Below are positions 26,435-35,233 of a DNA stretch of 64,000 bases, one piece after another. Positions within the stretch are counted from its first letter, which is position 1, and the number at the start of each line of letters is the position of its first letter. A model generated the notes under the pieces. That model saw only the letters and a list, made by a program, of their open reading frames with translations, was not told where the DNA came from and did not search any database. The stretch comes from Flavobacterium proteolyticum. Its GTDB lineage: Bacteria; Bacteroidota; Bacteroidia; Flavobacteriales; Flavobacteriaceae. The stretch spans positions 310,001 through 374,000 of the forward strand of contig NZ_JADFTZ010000002.1 in the NCBI RefSeq assembly GCF_015223105.1, read 5' to 3'. The position numbers were made by a program, and so were the translations under genes.

Positions 26435-27709
26435 TTACTCAATGTGTATCCACTGACTTGGAATTCCAATTCGTCCAGGATAATTAATATTAAATTGACT
26501 TAAATAAGAATGTTGACTTTCTTCTATTTCAAATGAAATTATTTTTGAAAATTCATTTTGTACAACTCCTTTAACAGGAGAATAAACCGCAAAAGAAACA
26601 TTATAAATTCCTGATGTTAAAAGACCTTTAGGAAGTTTACAAAGCAACTTTGAATGCCCAATAACCTTATTCTTAAAACGGTCACTAGTGTAGTCGCCCG
26701 ACCAATATACCAACTCATCATTACTATCTTTTAAATCGATTGTAATATAAGCGCCTTCAACATTTTCTCGGGTTAAAAATTCAAATTCAAAAACTAATTC
26801 ATCTTCTGTTGTAAAAAGTTTATTTAGTTTACTATTCAACAAATTTACGCTTTTAATTTGCATTGGTAAACTTGGTGAATCTGAATATTCGATAGATAAA
26901 TTTCTATCTGTAGCAATTAAATTATTTTCATAATAATTAATAGCGCTTTCAACATTTCCATTGAAAACAGTTTCTCCATGATGTAAAACAATTCCTTTGT
27001 TACACAATTTTTTAACACTTGCCATGGAATGACTCACAAACAAGACCGTTCTTCCTTCACCCTTACTCACATCATTCATCTTACCTAAACACTTCTTTTG
27101 GAATTCGGCATCTCCAACTGCCAACACCTCATCTACAATTAAAATCTCTGATTCTAAATGTGCGGCAACAGCAAAAGCCAAACGCACATACATTCCAGAA
27201 GAATAGCGTTTTACAGGCGTATCGATATAGCGTTCTACTCCAGAGAATGCTACTATTTCATCAAATTTACGGGTAATTTCGTGCTTGCGCATCCCTAAAA
27301 TGGCGCCATTCAAATAGATATTTTCTCGTCCGGTCATCTCAGGATGAAAACCAGTTCCAACTTCTAATAAGGAAGCAATTCTACCTTTGGTATAAATTTT
27401 ACCCGTGGTAGGTTGCGTCACCTGACTTAATATTTTCAATAAAGTAGATTTTCCAGCACCATTTCGTCCAATAATCCCAACAGAATCCCCTTGATTAATC
27501 TCAAAATTGATGTCGCGCAAACTCCAAACGTAATCGCTTTCGCCTTTACTGCTTCGGTCATTTGCTTCCCCAATTTTCAAAAAAGGATCTTCTTTACCGC
27601 GCAAGTTATACCACCAACGCTTCATATCATCTCTAACAGTCCCCGTTCCAACGAGCCCGAGACGATATTGCTTGGAAATATGTTCTGCCTTTATTACTAC
27701 TTTACTCAT
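26435..27709 (-). CDS. wzt: Polysaccharide ABC transporter ATP-binding protein with C-terminal domain
   Basis: A 424-residue Wzt protein. The ATPase domain (residues 1-~255) has Walker A GRNGAGKST at 81-89, signature YSSGMYVRLAFAVA and Walker B ILIVDEVLAVGD. A C-terminal domain of ~150 residues follows, with the beta-rich sequence expected of the carbohydrate-binding Wzt_C domain, which in characterised O-antigen exporters recognises the modified chain end. It pairs with Wzm, the next gene upstream, across a 51-base gap. The extra domain suggests the exporter checks a terminal cap before transport. Confidence 0.93.
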   Translation of the reverse strand: MSKVVIKAEHISKQYRLGLVGTGTVRDDMKRWWYNLRGKEDPFLKIGEANDRSSKGESDYVWSLRDINFEINQGDSVGIIGRNGAGKSTLLKILSQVTQPTTGKIYTKGRIASLLEVGTGFHPEMTGRENIYLNGAILGMRKHEITRKFDEIVAFSGVERYIDTPVKRYSSGMYVRLAFAVAAHLESEILIVDEVLAVGDAEFQKKCLGKMNDVSKGEGRTVLFVSHSMASVKKLCNKGIVLHHGETVFNGNVESAINYYENNLIATDRNLSIEYSDSPSLPMQIKSVNLLNSKLNKLFTTEDELVFEFEFLTRENVEGAYITIDLKDSNDELVYWSGDYTSDRFKNKVIGHSKLLCKLPKGLLTSGIYNVSFAVYSPVKGVVQNEFSKIISFEIEESQHSYLSQFNINYPGRIGIPSQWIHIE

Positions 27710-27714
27710 TATTT

Positions 27715-27760
27715 ATTCAACATTCAACATTCGTTAATCAAAATTCAACATTCAAAACAC
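27715..27760. repeat. Short attcaacattc direct repeats between wzm and wzt
   Basis: The 51-base spacer contains attcaacattcaacattcg at 27715-27733 and attcaacattcaaaac at about 27743-27758, that is, the unit attcaacatt repeated at least three times with small changes. It is noncoding and AT-rich. I see no stem-loop or promoter. It is probably a slipped or dispersed intergenic repeat of no known function. Confidence 0.6.
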
Positions 27761-28618
27761 CTAAACCGTATCCATAAACGTTTTCTGCGTCTTGTTAAAC
27801 ACCAAAATTCCAAGAGCTAAAATAACAATTGAAAATAGAGACGGATAAACCAAATTAGAAAAGTCAAAATCACCAATCCCTAAATAGGCATAACGCATAT
27901 AATCAAATAGACCTACCAACGGATTAAGCTCAACTAACCATTGATAATCTTGGGGTACCGATGAACTTGGATAAATTACGGGTGTTGCATACATAAACAA
28001 TTGTACACCAAAACCAATCAACTGATTCAAATCTTTATATTTCGTGGTCATGGAAGACAATATCAAACCGATTCCCATAGAAATCAACGCCATCAAAATG
28101 ATGATAAAAGGCGTTAATAAAATCCAACTATTGGGTTGTATTTCATTCTGAAAAGTAAAATATCCAACAAAACCAACAAACAATAAGAACTGCACTGCAA
28201 ATTTCATCAAATTGGAAATCACTATTGTTAATGGCATTATTAATCTTGGAAAATACACTTTGCCAAAAATGCTCGCGTTGGCATTAAAAACACCCGAAAC
28301 CGTAGTTAAGCAAGTGGAAAAATAGTTCCACAACGTGATTCCTGCCATGTAGAAAATAATTTTTGGAGCACCCTCTGTAGACAATTGTGCGACATTCCCG
28401 AAGATAATCGTAAAAGTTATGGTCGTTAATAAGGGTTGAATAAAAAACCATAACGGTCCCAAAATCGTTTGCTTGTAAACCGTGACAAAATCTCTACGTA
28501 CAAACAAAACCAATAAATCCCTATAATGCCAAAGTTCTTTCAGATTAATATCAAAAAGAGAATGTTTCGATTCAATTACGGAATCCCAATGTTCAACTGT
28601 AGTATTTTTTTGACTCAT
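27761..28618 (-). CDS. wzm: Polysaccharide ABC transporter permease
   Basis: A 285-residue ABC-2 type permease with about six membrane segments. The segment LWHYRDLLVLFVRRDFVTVYKQTILGPLWFFIQP is the cytoplasmic N-terminal region and first coupling helix typical of Wzm/TagG/KpsM proteins. I start at ATG 28616-28618; a GTG two codons upstream is possible. It heads the minus-strand operon and forms the export channel with Wzt for an undecaprenyl-linked glycan. A Bacteroidota-type promoter lies 45-75 bases upstream. Confidence 0.92.
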   Translation of the reverse strand: MSQKNTTVEHWDSVIESKHSLFDINLKELWHYRDLLVLFVRRDFVTVYKQTILGPLWFFIQPLLTTITFTIIFGNVAQLSTEGAPKIIFYMAGITLWNYFSTCLTTVSGVFNANASIFGKVYFPRLIMPLTIVISNLMKFAVQFLLFVGFVGYFTFQNEIQPNSWILLTPFIIILMALISMGIGLILSSMTTKYKDLNQLIGFGVQLFMYATPVIYPSSSVPQDYQWLVELNPLVGLFDYMRYAYLGIGDFDFSNLVYPSLFSIVILALGILVFNKTQKTFMDTV

Positions 28619-28662
28619 TAACACAAATTAATTGGCAGGTCGTAACGCATAAGACCTTGTGC

Positions 28663-28693
28663 CAAATTTAAACTTTTTTAACGGAAGGACAAA
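28663..28693 (-). promoter_or_regulatory. Promoter of the wzm-led polysaccharide operon
   Basis: On the minus strand TTTG (28690-28693) is followed after 19 bases by TAAATTTG (28663-28670). This matches the Bacteroidota housekeeping promoter TTTG - 17 to 23 bp - TAnnTTTG in both parts. It lies 45 bases before the wzm ATG in the 184-base divergent gap. No other full match is seen up to the left edge, so it may drive the whole 28-kb gene train. Confidence 0.6.
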
Positions 28694-28802
28694 TTTTATT
28701 AAGTAAAGTCTTTTTTAAATAGCAAGTGCAAGAACAAGTTCAAATTCAAGTTTAAACTTAAAACAATAAAATAATTCGTAATTTCGCCAAAAATTGCAAA
28801 AC

Positions 28803-29528
28803 ATGTTATCGCTTTTCAAAAGTAGACCTAAACTTTCAGAGTTAATTCCGACAGGTTATGTGGATATTCATTCTCATATTTTACCAGGAATAGATGATGG
28901 TGCTTCAACTTTGAAGGACACACAATTTCTTATAGAGGAAATGAAACAACTGAGATTTACTAAAGTGATTACAACACCTCACACGATGAATAATGTTTGG
29001 GATAATACACCCGAATCGATTCAAAACGCACTTACGAAAACAAAATCAGAATTAAGTTTACCCTTTGAAATCGAAGCGGCGTCGGAGTATTTATTAGACG
29101 AATCGGTAATTACCAAAGCGAAAAGCAAAGAACTGCTAACGCTAAAAGGAAATTTTGTGTTAGTGGAATTATCCTATTTGAATGCACCAATTCAACTATA
29201 TGATTTTTTATACCAATTGCAACTCTCAGGATATCATGTAGTTTTGGCACATCCAGAACGTTATTCATATCTTCATTCCAATAAAAAAGAATATCAAAAA
29301 TTAAAAAAAGCAGGCTGTTTGTTTCAATTAAACCTTTTGTCAACAGTTGGATACTATGGTAAAGATGCTGCCGATATTGCCAATTATTTATTAAAAAAAG
29401 AAATGTACGATTTTACAGGTTCTGATATTCACCATAAAAATCATATCAAGGCTTTTCAAAATAAAATTACAGGAAACAATGGAGATAAAATTACAGAAGT
29501 AATGAAGAAAAATAGCTTTTTCAAGTAG
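28803..29528 (+). CDS. CpsB/YwqE-type PHP tyrosine-protein phosphatase
   Basis: A 241-residue PHP-domain phosphatase. Metal-binding motifs are DIHSHILPGIDDG near residues 21-33, TTPHTMNN, AHPERY and GSDIHH near the C-terminus. This family dephosphorylates the tyrosine-rich tail of BY-kinases such as Wzc/CpsD and so controls polysaccharide length or output. The Wzc-like kinase encoded at 35234-37699 is the obvious substrate. The gene is divergent from wzm. I chose the ATG at 28803 over a TTG three codons upstream. Confidence 0.9.
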   Translation: MLSLFKSRPKLSELIPTGYVDIHSHILPGIDDGASTLKDTQFLIEEMKQLRFTKVITTPHTMNNVWDNTPESIQNALTKTKSELSLPFEIEAASEYLLDESVITKAKSKELLTLKGNFVLVELSYLNAPIQLYDFLYQLQLSGYHVVLAHPERYSYLHSNKKEYQKLKKAGCLFQLNLLSTVGYYGKDAADIANYLLKKEMYDFTGSDIHHKNHIKAFQNKITGNNGDKITEVMKKNSFFK

Positions 29529-29534
29529 TTTTTA

Positions 29535-30662
29535 TCATATAAAAAACGAACGTATTGCTTCTTTAATACGATTGAAATCTTCCTCAGACAAGTTAGACCC
29601 AGAAGGCAAACACAATCCGTTATCGAATAATATATTGGCGAAATCATCTCCAAAATATAAATTATCTTGAAACAAAGGTTGCAAATGCATCGGTTTCCAA
29701 ACAGGTCGCGATTCGATGTTATACTTTTCCAAATGCAAACGTAACGCTTCTCGTTGTTCAAAAGAAGCTAATTGAATTACAGTTAGCCAATGATTTGAAA
29801 TAAAATTTTCGCTTGGTTCCTGATGTAAAGTAACTTCTGAAAGGTTTTCAAAAAGTTGTTTATAAAAAAGATGGTTTTGTTTTCTATGCTGTATATGTTC
29901 TGATAAAACTTCTAGTTGTCCCAACCCAATACTCGCTGAAACATTACTCATTCGGTAATTATAGCCTATTTGAGTATGCTCGTAATGAACGGCATCTTCT
30001 TTGGCTTGTGAAGCTAAAAAAACAGCTTTTTTCTTATCTATTTCAGAATGACAAAGCAAAGCACCACCACCCGAAGTGGTAATGATTTTATTTCCATTGA
30101 AAGAGAAAACTCCAAAATCACCAAAAGTGCCACAAGGTTTTCCTTGATACGAACTTCCTAATGCTTCCGCAGCATCTTCTAAAATGGGAATATTATATTT
30201 TTTTGAAAGGGCTATAATTTCATTCATTTTGGCAGGCATGCCGTATAAATGCACTACTAAAATGGCTTTAGGTTGAATTCCATTTTCCAATCGATTCAAA
30301 ATAGCTTCTTCTAATGCGATGGGACATAGGTTCCAAGTTTCTTTTTCACTTCCAATAAAAACAGGAGTTGCACCTAAATAAAGAACTGGATTTACCGATG
30401 CTATAAATGTAAGACTTTGACATAAAACAACATCACCTTTTTGTACGCCAAGCAATTGCAACCCCAAATGAATAGCAGCTGTTCCAGAGTTTAAAGCCAC
30501 TACTTGACGTTTTTCTCCTAAAAGATCAACCAAACGATTTTCGAATAAATCAATGTGAGGTCCTACAGGTGCAATCCAATTATCTTGAAAAGCTTGAGCA
30601 ATATAAGTTTGCTCAGTTCCTCCCATATGAGGTGGCGATAAAAGGATACGTTTTGAATTCAT
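29535..30662 (-). CDS. DegT/DnrJ/EryC1-family sugar aminotransferase
   Basis: A 375-residue PLP aminotransferase. The PLP lysine is Lys192 in FNGNKIITTSGGG, preceded by EDAAEALGSSYQG holding the Asp that contacts the cofactor. NSGTAAIHLGLQLLG and GYNYRMSNVSASIGLGQLE are family motifs. Such enzymes aminate a 4-keto nucleotide sugar; next to a PglC-like transferase the closest model is PglE, which makes UDP-4-amino-4,6-dideoxy-GlcNAc. The matching dehydratase (PglF) and acetyltransferase (PglD) are not beside it. It ends 6 bases from the convergent phosphatase gene. Confidence 0.88.
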   Translation of the reverse strand: MNSKRILLSPPHMGGTEQTYIAQAFQDNWIAPVGPHIDLFENRLVDLLGEKRQVVALNSGTAAIHLGLQLLGVQKGDVVLCQSLTFIASVNPVLYLGATPVFIGSEKETWNLCPIALEEAILNRLENGIQPKAILVVHLYGMPAKMNEIIALSKKYNIPILEDAAEALGSSYQGKPCGTFGDFGVFSFNGNKIITTSGGGALLCHSEIDKKKAVFLASQAKEDAVHYEHTQIGYNYRMSNVSASIGLGQLEVLSEHIQHRKQNHLFYKQLFENLSEVTLHQEPSENFISNHWLTVIQLASFEQREALRLHLEKYNIESRPVWKPMHLQPLFQDNLYFGDDFANILFDNGLCLPSGSNLSEEDFNRIKEAIRSFFI

Positions 30663-30678
30663 AACTGCTCTTTACTAA

Positions 30679-31281
30679 TTACCATTGCCCTTCAAAAGGC
30701 TCGATTGAAATACCTTTTTGTGGGCGACTCTTATTGAAATCAAAAAGAGTAATAAAGGTTAAAAATAGTATTTTACAGTCAAAAATAAAAGAAATATGCT
30801 GTACATAATATACATCCAAATCAAAACGTTCTTCCCAAGTTAGGGCATTTCTTCCTTTTACTTGAACATAGCCCGTTATTCCTGGTAAAACTTTATGGCG
30901 CTGATTTTGATAATAGGAATACAAATGAGCATAATCGGGCAACAAAGGTCTTGGTCCAACCAAACTCATATTGCCTTGTAAAACATTAAACAGCTGTGGT
31001 AATTCGTCTAAGGAAGTGGTTCGTAGAAATTTTCCGAAAGTAGTAATTCGAGCATCATCTGGTAATAACTCCCCATCAACATCTCGCTCTTCAGACATAG
31101 TTTGGAATTTATAAATGGAAAATCGCTTTTGATTCTTACCAACTCGAGTTTGAATAAAAAACACTTTTTTTTGCAGAAGAAAAAGAATCAATATAACCAA
31201 AATAAAAATAGGACTTACAATTAAAAAAGTCAGCAATGCGACAATTTTATCTAACACTATTTTTATTCCATTTTGATACAT
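30679..31281 (-). CDS. PglC-like initiating sugar-phosphate transferase
   Basis: A 200-residue monotopic phosphoglycosyl transferase. A single hydrophobic hairpin lies near residues 10-35, then KFQTMSEERDVDGELLPDD, FLRTTSLDELPQL (the catalytic Asp-Glu pair in SLDEL) and SLVGPRPLLPDY. It transfers a sugar-1-phosphate to undecaprenyl phosphate and so starts glycan assembly. The short form without extra membrane helices is the PglC/WcaJ-CT type. The aminotransferase 16 bases downstream suggests a bacillosamine-type or 4-amino first sugar. Confidence 0.92.
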   Translation of the reverse strand: MYQNGIKIVLDKIVALLTFLIVSPIFILVILILFLLQKKVFFIQTRVGKNQKRFSIYKFQTMSEERDVDGELLPDDARITTFGKFLRTTSLDELPQLFNVLQGNMSLVGPRPLLPDYAHLYSYYQNQRHKVLPGITGYVQVKGRNALTWEERFDLDVYYVQHISFIFDCKILFLTFITLFDFNKSRPQKGISIEPFEGQW

Positions 31282-31498
31282 AGTTTATTAAGTACAAATT
31301 CAAAAATCAACTTCAATTTTTAAAACATATAAGTAAAAAAGTTGTAATTAATTTAAAAAGTTCATAAAAGAAAAAATTAACAACATGACAAACGAATTTA
31401 GAGTCTATTGTGATTTATGCCAAATGCAACGCTCTAAACACACAGAAGGCATTACTAATGTGTCTATGTATTTCGAAAAAATCCGCCAACACCAGCGC

Positions 31499-31512
31499 TT
31501 CGCTTCAGCGAA
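31499..31512. other. Small hairpin in the gap after the UDP-HexNAc dehydrogenase
   Basis: ttcgc (31499-31503) and gcgaa (31508-31512) form a perfect 5-bp stem around ttca, nested between gcgct (31495-31499) and agcgc (31524-31528). The 254-base gap from 31282 to 31535 is the longest inside this operon and is locally more GC-rich near the hairpin. No T-run follows on the minus strand, so termination is uncertain. I see no full promoter match for the next gene in the gap. Confidence 0.4.
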
Positions 31513-31535
31513 TCCGTTTCATCAGCGCCCCAATA

Positions 31536-32813
31536 TTAAAGCCTCCCATCCACTTTTCCGGACAAGAACCCTTTAACATCGTAAACTACATTCGTTTCCT
31601 TTGTTAAAGCAGCAATATCCAAATCAGCAAATTCTTTGTGTGAAACCCCTAAAACCAATGCATCGTATTTGAATCTTGGCAATTTTTGAATCGTTTCTAT
31701 ACCATATTCGTGCATTACTTCTTCTGGTTTTGCCCATGGGTCATAAATAGTGATATGGATTCCGTATTCTTTTAAAGCATGAACAATATCTACTATTTTT
31801 GTATTTCGAACGTCAGGGCAATTTTCTTTGAAAGTCACTCCTAAAAGCAACAATTGTGCTTCATGAAGTACGATTTCTTTTTTAATCATCAACTTCACTA
31901 CTTGCGAAGCTACATACTCGCCCATACTATCATTCATACGACGACCCGCTAAAATAATTTCAGGATGATATCCAGCCTCTAAAGCTTTTTGCGCTAAATA
32001 ATACGGATCTACTCCAATACAATGTCCGCCCACTAAACCTGGCTTAAAAGGAAGGAAATTCCATTTGGTTCCTGCTGCTTCTAAAACTGCTTTGGTGTCT
32101 ATTTCTAATATATTGAAAATTTTTGCCAGTTCATTTACAAACGCAATATTAATATCACGCTGCGAATTTTCGATAACTTTAGCTGCTTCCGCCACTTTAA
32201 TGGTGGGCGCTAAATGCGTTCCTGCCGTAATAACGCTGTTATATAAAGCATCTACTTTTTTACCAATTTCTAGGGTAGAGCCTGCGGTAACTTTTAATAT
32301 TTTTTCAACCGTATGTTCTTTATCACCTGGATTAATTCGTTCTGGAGAATATCCCGCAAAGAAATCTTCATTGAATTTTAATCCTGATAATTTTTCTAAA
32401 ACAGGCACACATTCTTCTTCTGTAACTCCAGGATAAACTGTTGATTCGTAAATTACGATATCTCCCTTTTTCAACACTTTAGCAACGGTTTCACTTGCTT
32501 TGTAAAGTGGAGTTAAATCAGGCTTATTGTGTTTATCAACTGGCGTTGGTACAGTCACTATATAATAATTACAATCGGCAATATCGGTTAATTGATTAGA
32601 ACAATATAATCCTTTTTCATTTGAAGATTGCGCAACTAAAACTGATTTCAGCAATTCTTCTTCTACTTCCAAAGTCAAATCAATTCCTTGATTTAATTCG
32701 GAAATACGTTGTTGATTAATATCAAAACCAACTACTGAATATTTAGTAGCGAACAACCTAGCTAAAGGAAGTCCAACATAACCTAAACCTATTATTGCAA
32801 TTTTTTCACTCAT
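31536..32813 (-). CDS. UDP-N-acetylhexosamine 6-dehydrogenase (WbpA/WbpO/TviB type)
   Basis: A 425-residue nucleotide-sugar dehydrogenase. It has the Rossmann start IAIIGLGYVGLPLARLF, YESTVYPGVTEE, and the catalytic Cys in GLVGGHCIGVDPYYL. The C-terminus DVKGFLSGKVDGRL resembles TviB/WbpA enzymes (...DGRL), which oxidise UDP-GlcNAc or UDP-GalNAc to the uronic acid. With the 4-epimerase at 34217-35212 it could make UDP-GalNAcA as in the Vi antigen route. It overlaps the stop of the next-listed dehydrogenase gene in a TAATG. Confidence 0.88.
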   Translation of the reverse strand: MSEKIAIIGLGYVGLPLARLFATKYSVVGFDINQQRISELNQGIDLTLEVEEELLKSVLVAQSSNEKGLYCSNQLTDIADCNYYIVTVPTPVDKHNKPDLTPLYKASETVAKVLKKGDIVIYESTVYPGVTEEECVPVLEKLSGLKFNEDFFAGYSPERINPGDKEHTVEKILKVTAGSTLEIGKKVDALYNSVITAGTHLAPTIKVAEAAKVIENSQRDINIAFVNELAKIFNILEIDTKAVLEAAGTKWNFLPFKPGLVGGHCIGVDPYYLAQKALEAGYHPEIILAGRRMNDSMGEYVASQVVKLMIKKEIVLHEAQLLLLGVTFKENCPDVRNTKIVDIVHALKEYGIHITIYDPWAKPEEVMHEYGIETIQKLPRFKYDALVLGVSHKEFADLDIAALTKETNVVYDVKGFLSGKVDGRL

Positions 32814-34204
32814 TATCTTGACCCAATACCTTGGTAAATAAATCCTATTTTTTCCAATTCTTCTTTATTCAAAATGTTTCTACCATCAAAAACAAAAGCT
32901 GGCTTCAACATATTGTCATAAATTTTTTGCCAATCTTGGGTTTTAAACTCATCCCACTCGGTTAAAACGGCAATTGCATGTGCATTTTTACATGCATCAT
33001 AAGCATTTGTCATTACTTGAACTCCTTTTTGATTTTCAGATTCCGAACGTGTTTCTAAATAATTCAAATCAAATTGAATTTGTTCTTCACCTACTTTTGG
33101 ATCATAAACCGCAACAGCTGCTTGCTCGCTCAATAAATCATCAGCTACATAAATAGCGGCTGATTCTCTAGTATCGTTAGTATCTTTTTTGAAAGCCCAA
33201 CCTAAGAACGCAATTTTTTTACCCGAAACGGTATTGTATAAAGTTTTGATAATATTTTTTGCGAAACGACGTTTTTGGTGGTCGTTCATAATGATTACTT
33301 GCTCCCAATAATCTGCTACTTCATTTAAACCGTAGGATTTGGCAATATATACTAAATTCAAAATATCTTTTTGAAAACAAGAACCTCCAAAACCAACAGA
33401 AGATTTCAAGAATTTTGAACCAATACGACTATCCATACCTATAGCTCTTGCTACTTCATTAACATCAGCACCTGTTTTTTCACATAATTCACTTAAGGCA
33501 TTAATAGAAGAAACACGTTGTGCTAAAAAGGCATTTGCTGTTAATTTAGACAATTCAGAAGACCAAACGTTTGTGGTTAAAATTCGATCCTTTGGAACCC
33601 AATTAGCATAAATATCTACTAAAGCCTGAATCGCTTTTTGACCTTCTGGTGTTGTATCTCCACCAATTAAAACTCGGTCTGGGGCGAACAAATCTTCAAT
33701 AGCTGTTCCTTCTGCTAAAAATTCAGGATTAGATAAAATTTGGAAATTTACGCCATTACCCGTATGCTCTAAAATATCTTTAATAGCGCTTGCCGTTCTT
33801 ACTGGTAAAGTTGATTTTTCAACAACAATTTTATCATTTTTCGCTACACGTGCAATTTGGCGCGCACACAACTCAATATACTTTAAATCAGCAGCCATAC
33901 CTTTTCCAACACCATAGGTTTTTGTTGGTGTATTTACCGAAATAAAAATCATATCTGCCTCGTCGATTGCTTTGTCTACTTCAGTTGAAAAAAACAAATT
34001 TCTTCCACGAGCCTCAGCCACGACTTCACTTAAACCTGGTTCATAAATAGGAATATTATTCACATCTTTATCATTCCAAGCGGCAATTCTTTTTTCATTT
34101 AAATCTACGACTGTAACTTTAATATGTGGACATTTTTGAGCAATAACAGCCATTGTTGGCCCTCCAACATATCCAGCACCGATACAACAGATATTTTTAA
34201 TCAT
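32813..34204 (-). CDS. ugd: UDP-glucose 6-dehydrogenase
   Basis: A 463-residue dehydrogenase of the long, eukaryote-like UGDH type. Hallmarks are [41 protein letters not shown] and the catalytic Cys in [14 protein letters not shown]. It makes UDP-glucuronic acid from UDP-glucose with two NAD+. It differs from the neighbouring dehydrogenase in length and in every motif, so the two are not recent duplicates and should make different uronic acids. Confidence 0.93.
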   Translation of the reverse strand: MIKNICCIGAGYVGGPTMAVIAQKCPHIKVTVVDLNEKRIAAWNDKDVNNIPIYEPGLSEVVAEARGRNLFFSTEVDKAIDEADMIFISVNTPTKTYGVGKGMAADLKYIELCARQIARVAKNDKIVVEKSTLPVRTASAIKDILEHTGNGVNFQILSNPEFLAEGTAIEDLFAPDRVLIGGDTTPEGQKAIQALVDIYANWVPKDRILTTNVWSSELSKLTANAFLAQRVSSINALSELCEKTGADVNEVARAIGMDSRIGSKFLKSSVGFGGSCFQKDILNLVYIAKSYGLNEVADYWEQVIIMNDHQKRRFAKNIIKTLYNTVSGKKIAFLGWAFKKDTNDTRESAAIYVADDLLSEQAAVAVYDPKVGEEQIQFDLNYLETRSESENQKGVQVMTNAYDACKNAHAIAVLTEWDEFKTQDWQKIYDNMLKPAFVFDGRNILNKEELEKIGFIYQGIGSR

Positions 34205-34216
34205 TGTGTTATCTTT

Positions 34217-35212
34217 TTACTTTTTACTTTTCTCTTGCAAATTATTCCAATACCATTTTACCGCTTCTTTTAAACCTTCTTTCATAGAAAATTTAGGTTG
34301 GTAATTTAGTAGTTCTTTTGCTTTTTCAATACTTGCTAATGAGTGTGGAATATCGCCTATTCTATTTTGTCCATAAATAATGGAAACATTAGCAATTTCA
34401 TTATCATAGACTGACAAGAATTCTTTTAATGCACTAACTAATTCATTTAAAGTAGTTCTTTCTCCAAAAGCAGTGTTATAAACAGTGTTTAATGCTCTTG
34501 GATTTTCGGTCAACATAGCCAATTCATTCATTTGAATCACGTTATCAATATAAGTGAAGTCACGAGAAAAATTCCCATCACCATTAATCACTGGACTTTC
34601 ATGATTCAGAAATTGGGCTACAAATTTAGGGATTACAGCGGCATATGCACCATTTGGATCTTGATTTCTTCCAAAAACATTAAAATAGCGCAACCCGATA
34701 GTTTCGATTCCGTAAGTTTTACTGAATACATCGGCATATAATTCGTTTACATACTTAGTAACAGCATAAGGCGACAATGGTTTCCCAATTACCTCTTCCA
34801 TTTTTGGCAACGCTTCCGAATCACCATAAGTAGAAGAACTTGCTGCATATACAAAACGTTTTACTTGCGCATTTCTTGAAGCCGTCAACATATTCAAAAA
34901 ACCTGAAACATTTACTTCATTAGAAGTAATCGGATCATTAATAGAGCGCGGCACACTTCCTAATGCTGCATGATGCAACACATAATCAACACCAGAAACG
35001 GCTTGCACACAGGTTTCAAAATTTCTGATATCACCTTCAATTAAAGTAAACTTTGGATTCAACAGAAAACGCTCAATATTATGACGATACCCTGTCGAAA
35101 AATTATCCAAACAAACGACCTCATTATTTTCTAAAAAATACGCACAAAGATTGGAACCGATAAAACCTGCACCACCCGTGATTAATATTTTTTTATTTGT
35201 AATCTTTGTCAT
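34217..35212 (-). CDS. UDP-GlcNAc/UDP-GlcNAcA 4-epimerase (WbpP/TviC type)
   Basis: A 331-residue SDR epimerase. The motif KKILITGGAGFIGSNLC binds NAD, AASSSTYGD holds the Ser/Thr, and SPYAVTKYVNELYA carries the YxxxK pair. HHAALGSVPRSINDP and GLRYFNVFGRNQDPNGAYAAVIPKF are typical of WbpP/TviC enzymes that prefer N-acetylated substrates. Next to a TviB-like dehydrogenase, it most likely interconverts UDP-GlcNAcA and UDP-GalNAcA or their hexosamine forms. Confidence 0.88.
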   Translation of the reverse strand: MTKITNKKILITGGAGFIGSNLCAYFLENNEVVCLDNFSTGYRHNIERFLLNPKFTLIEGDIRNFETCVQAVSGVDYVLHHAALGSVPRSINDPITSNEVNVSGFLNMLTASRNAQVKRFVYAASSSTYGDSEALPKMEEVIGKPLSPYAVTKYVNELYADVFSKTYGIETIGLRYFNVFGRNQDPNGAYAAVIPKFVAQFLNHESPVINGDGNFSRDFTYIDNVIQMNELAMLTENPRALNTVYNTAFGERTTLNELVSALKEFLSVYDNEIANVSIIYGQNRIGDIPHSLASIEKAKELLNYQPKFSMKEGLKEAVKWYWNNLQEKSKK

Positions 35213-35233
35213 GTATTCTTCTTAAGAAAAGTT

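Noticed and set aside
28772-28786. Promoter for the PHP phosphatase gene (TAATTTCG)
   Set aside because: One mismatch in the -7 box and no TTG at the proper distance; not better than chance in AT-rich DNA.
31385-31576. 63-residue plus-strand frame with a CDLC motif in the operon gap
   Set aside because: It runs into the 3' end of the opposing dehydrogenase gene, has no promoter and no recognisable domain; possible but not supported enough to list.
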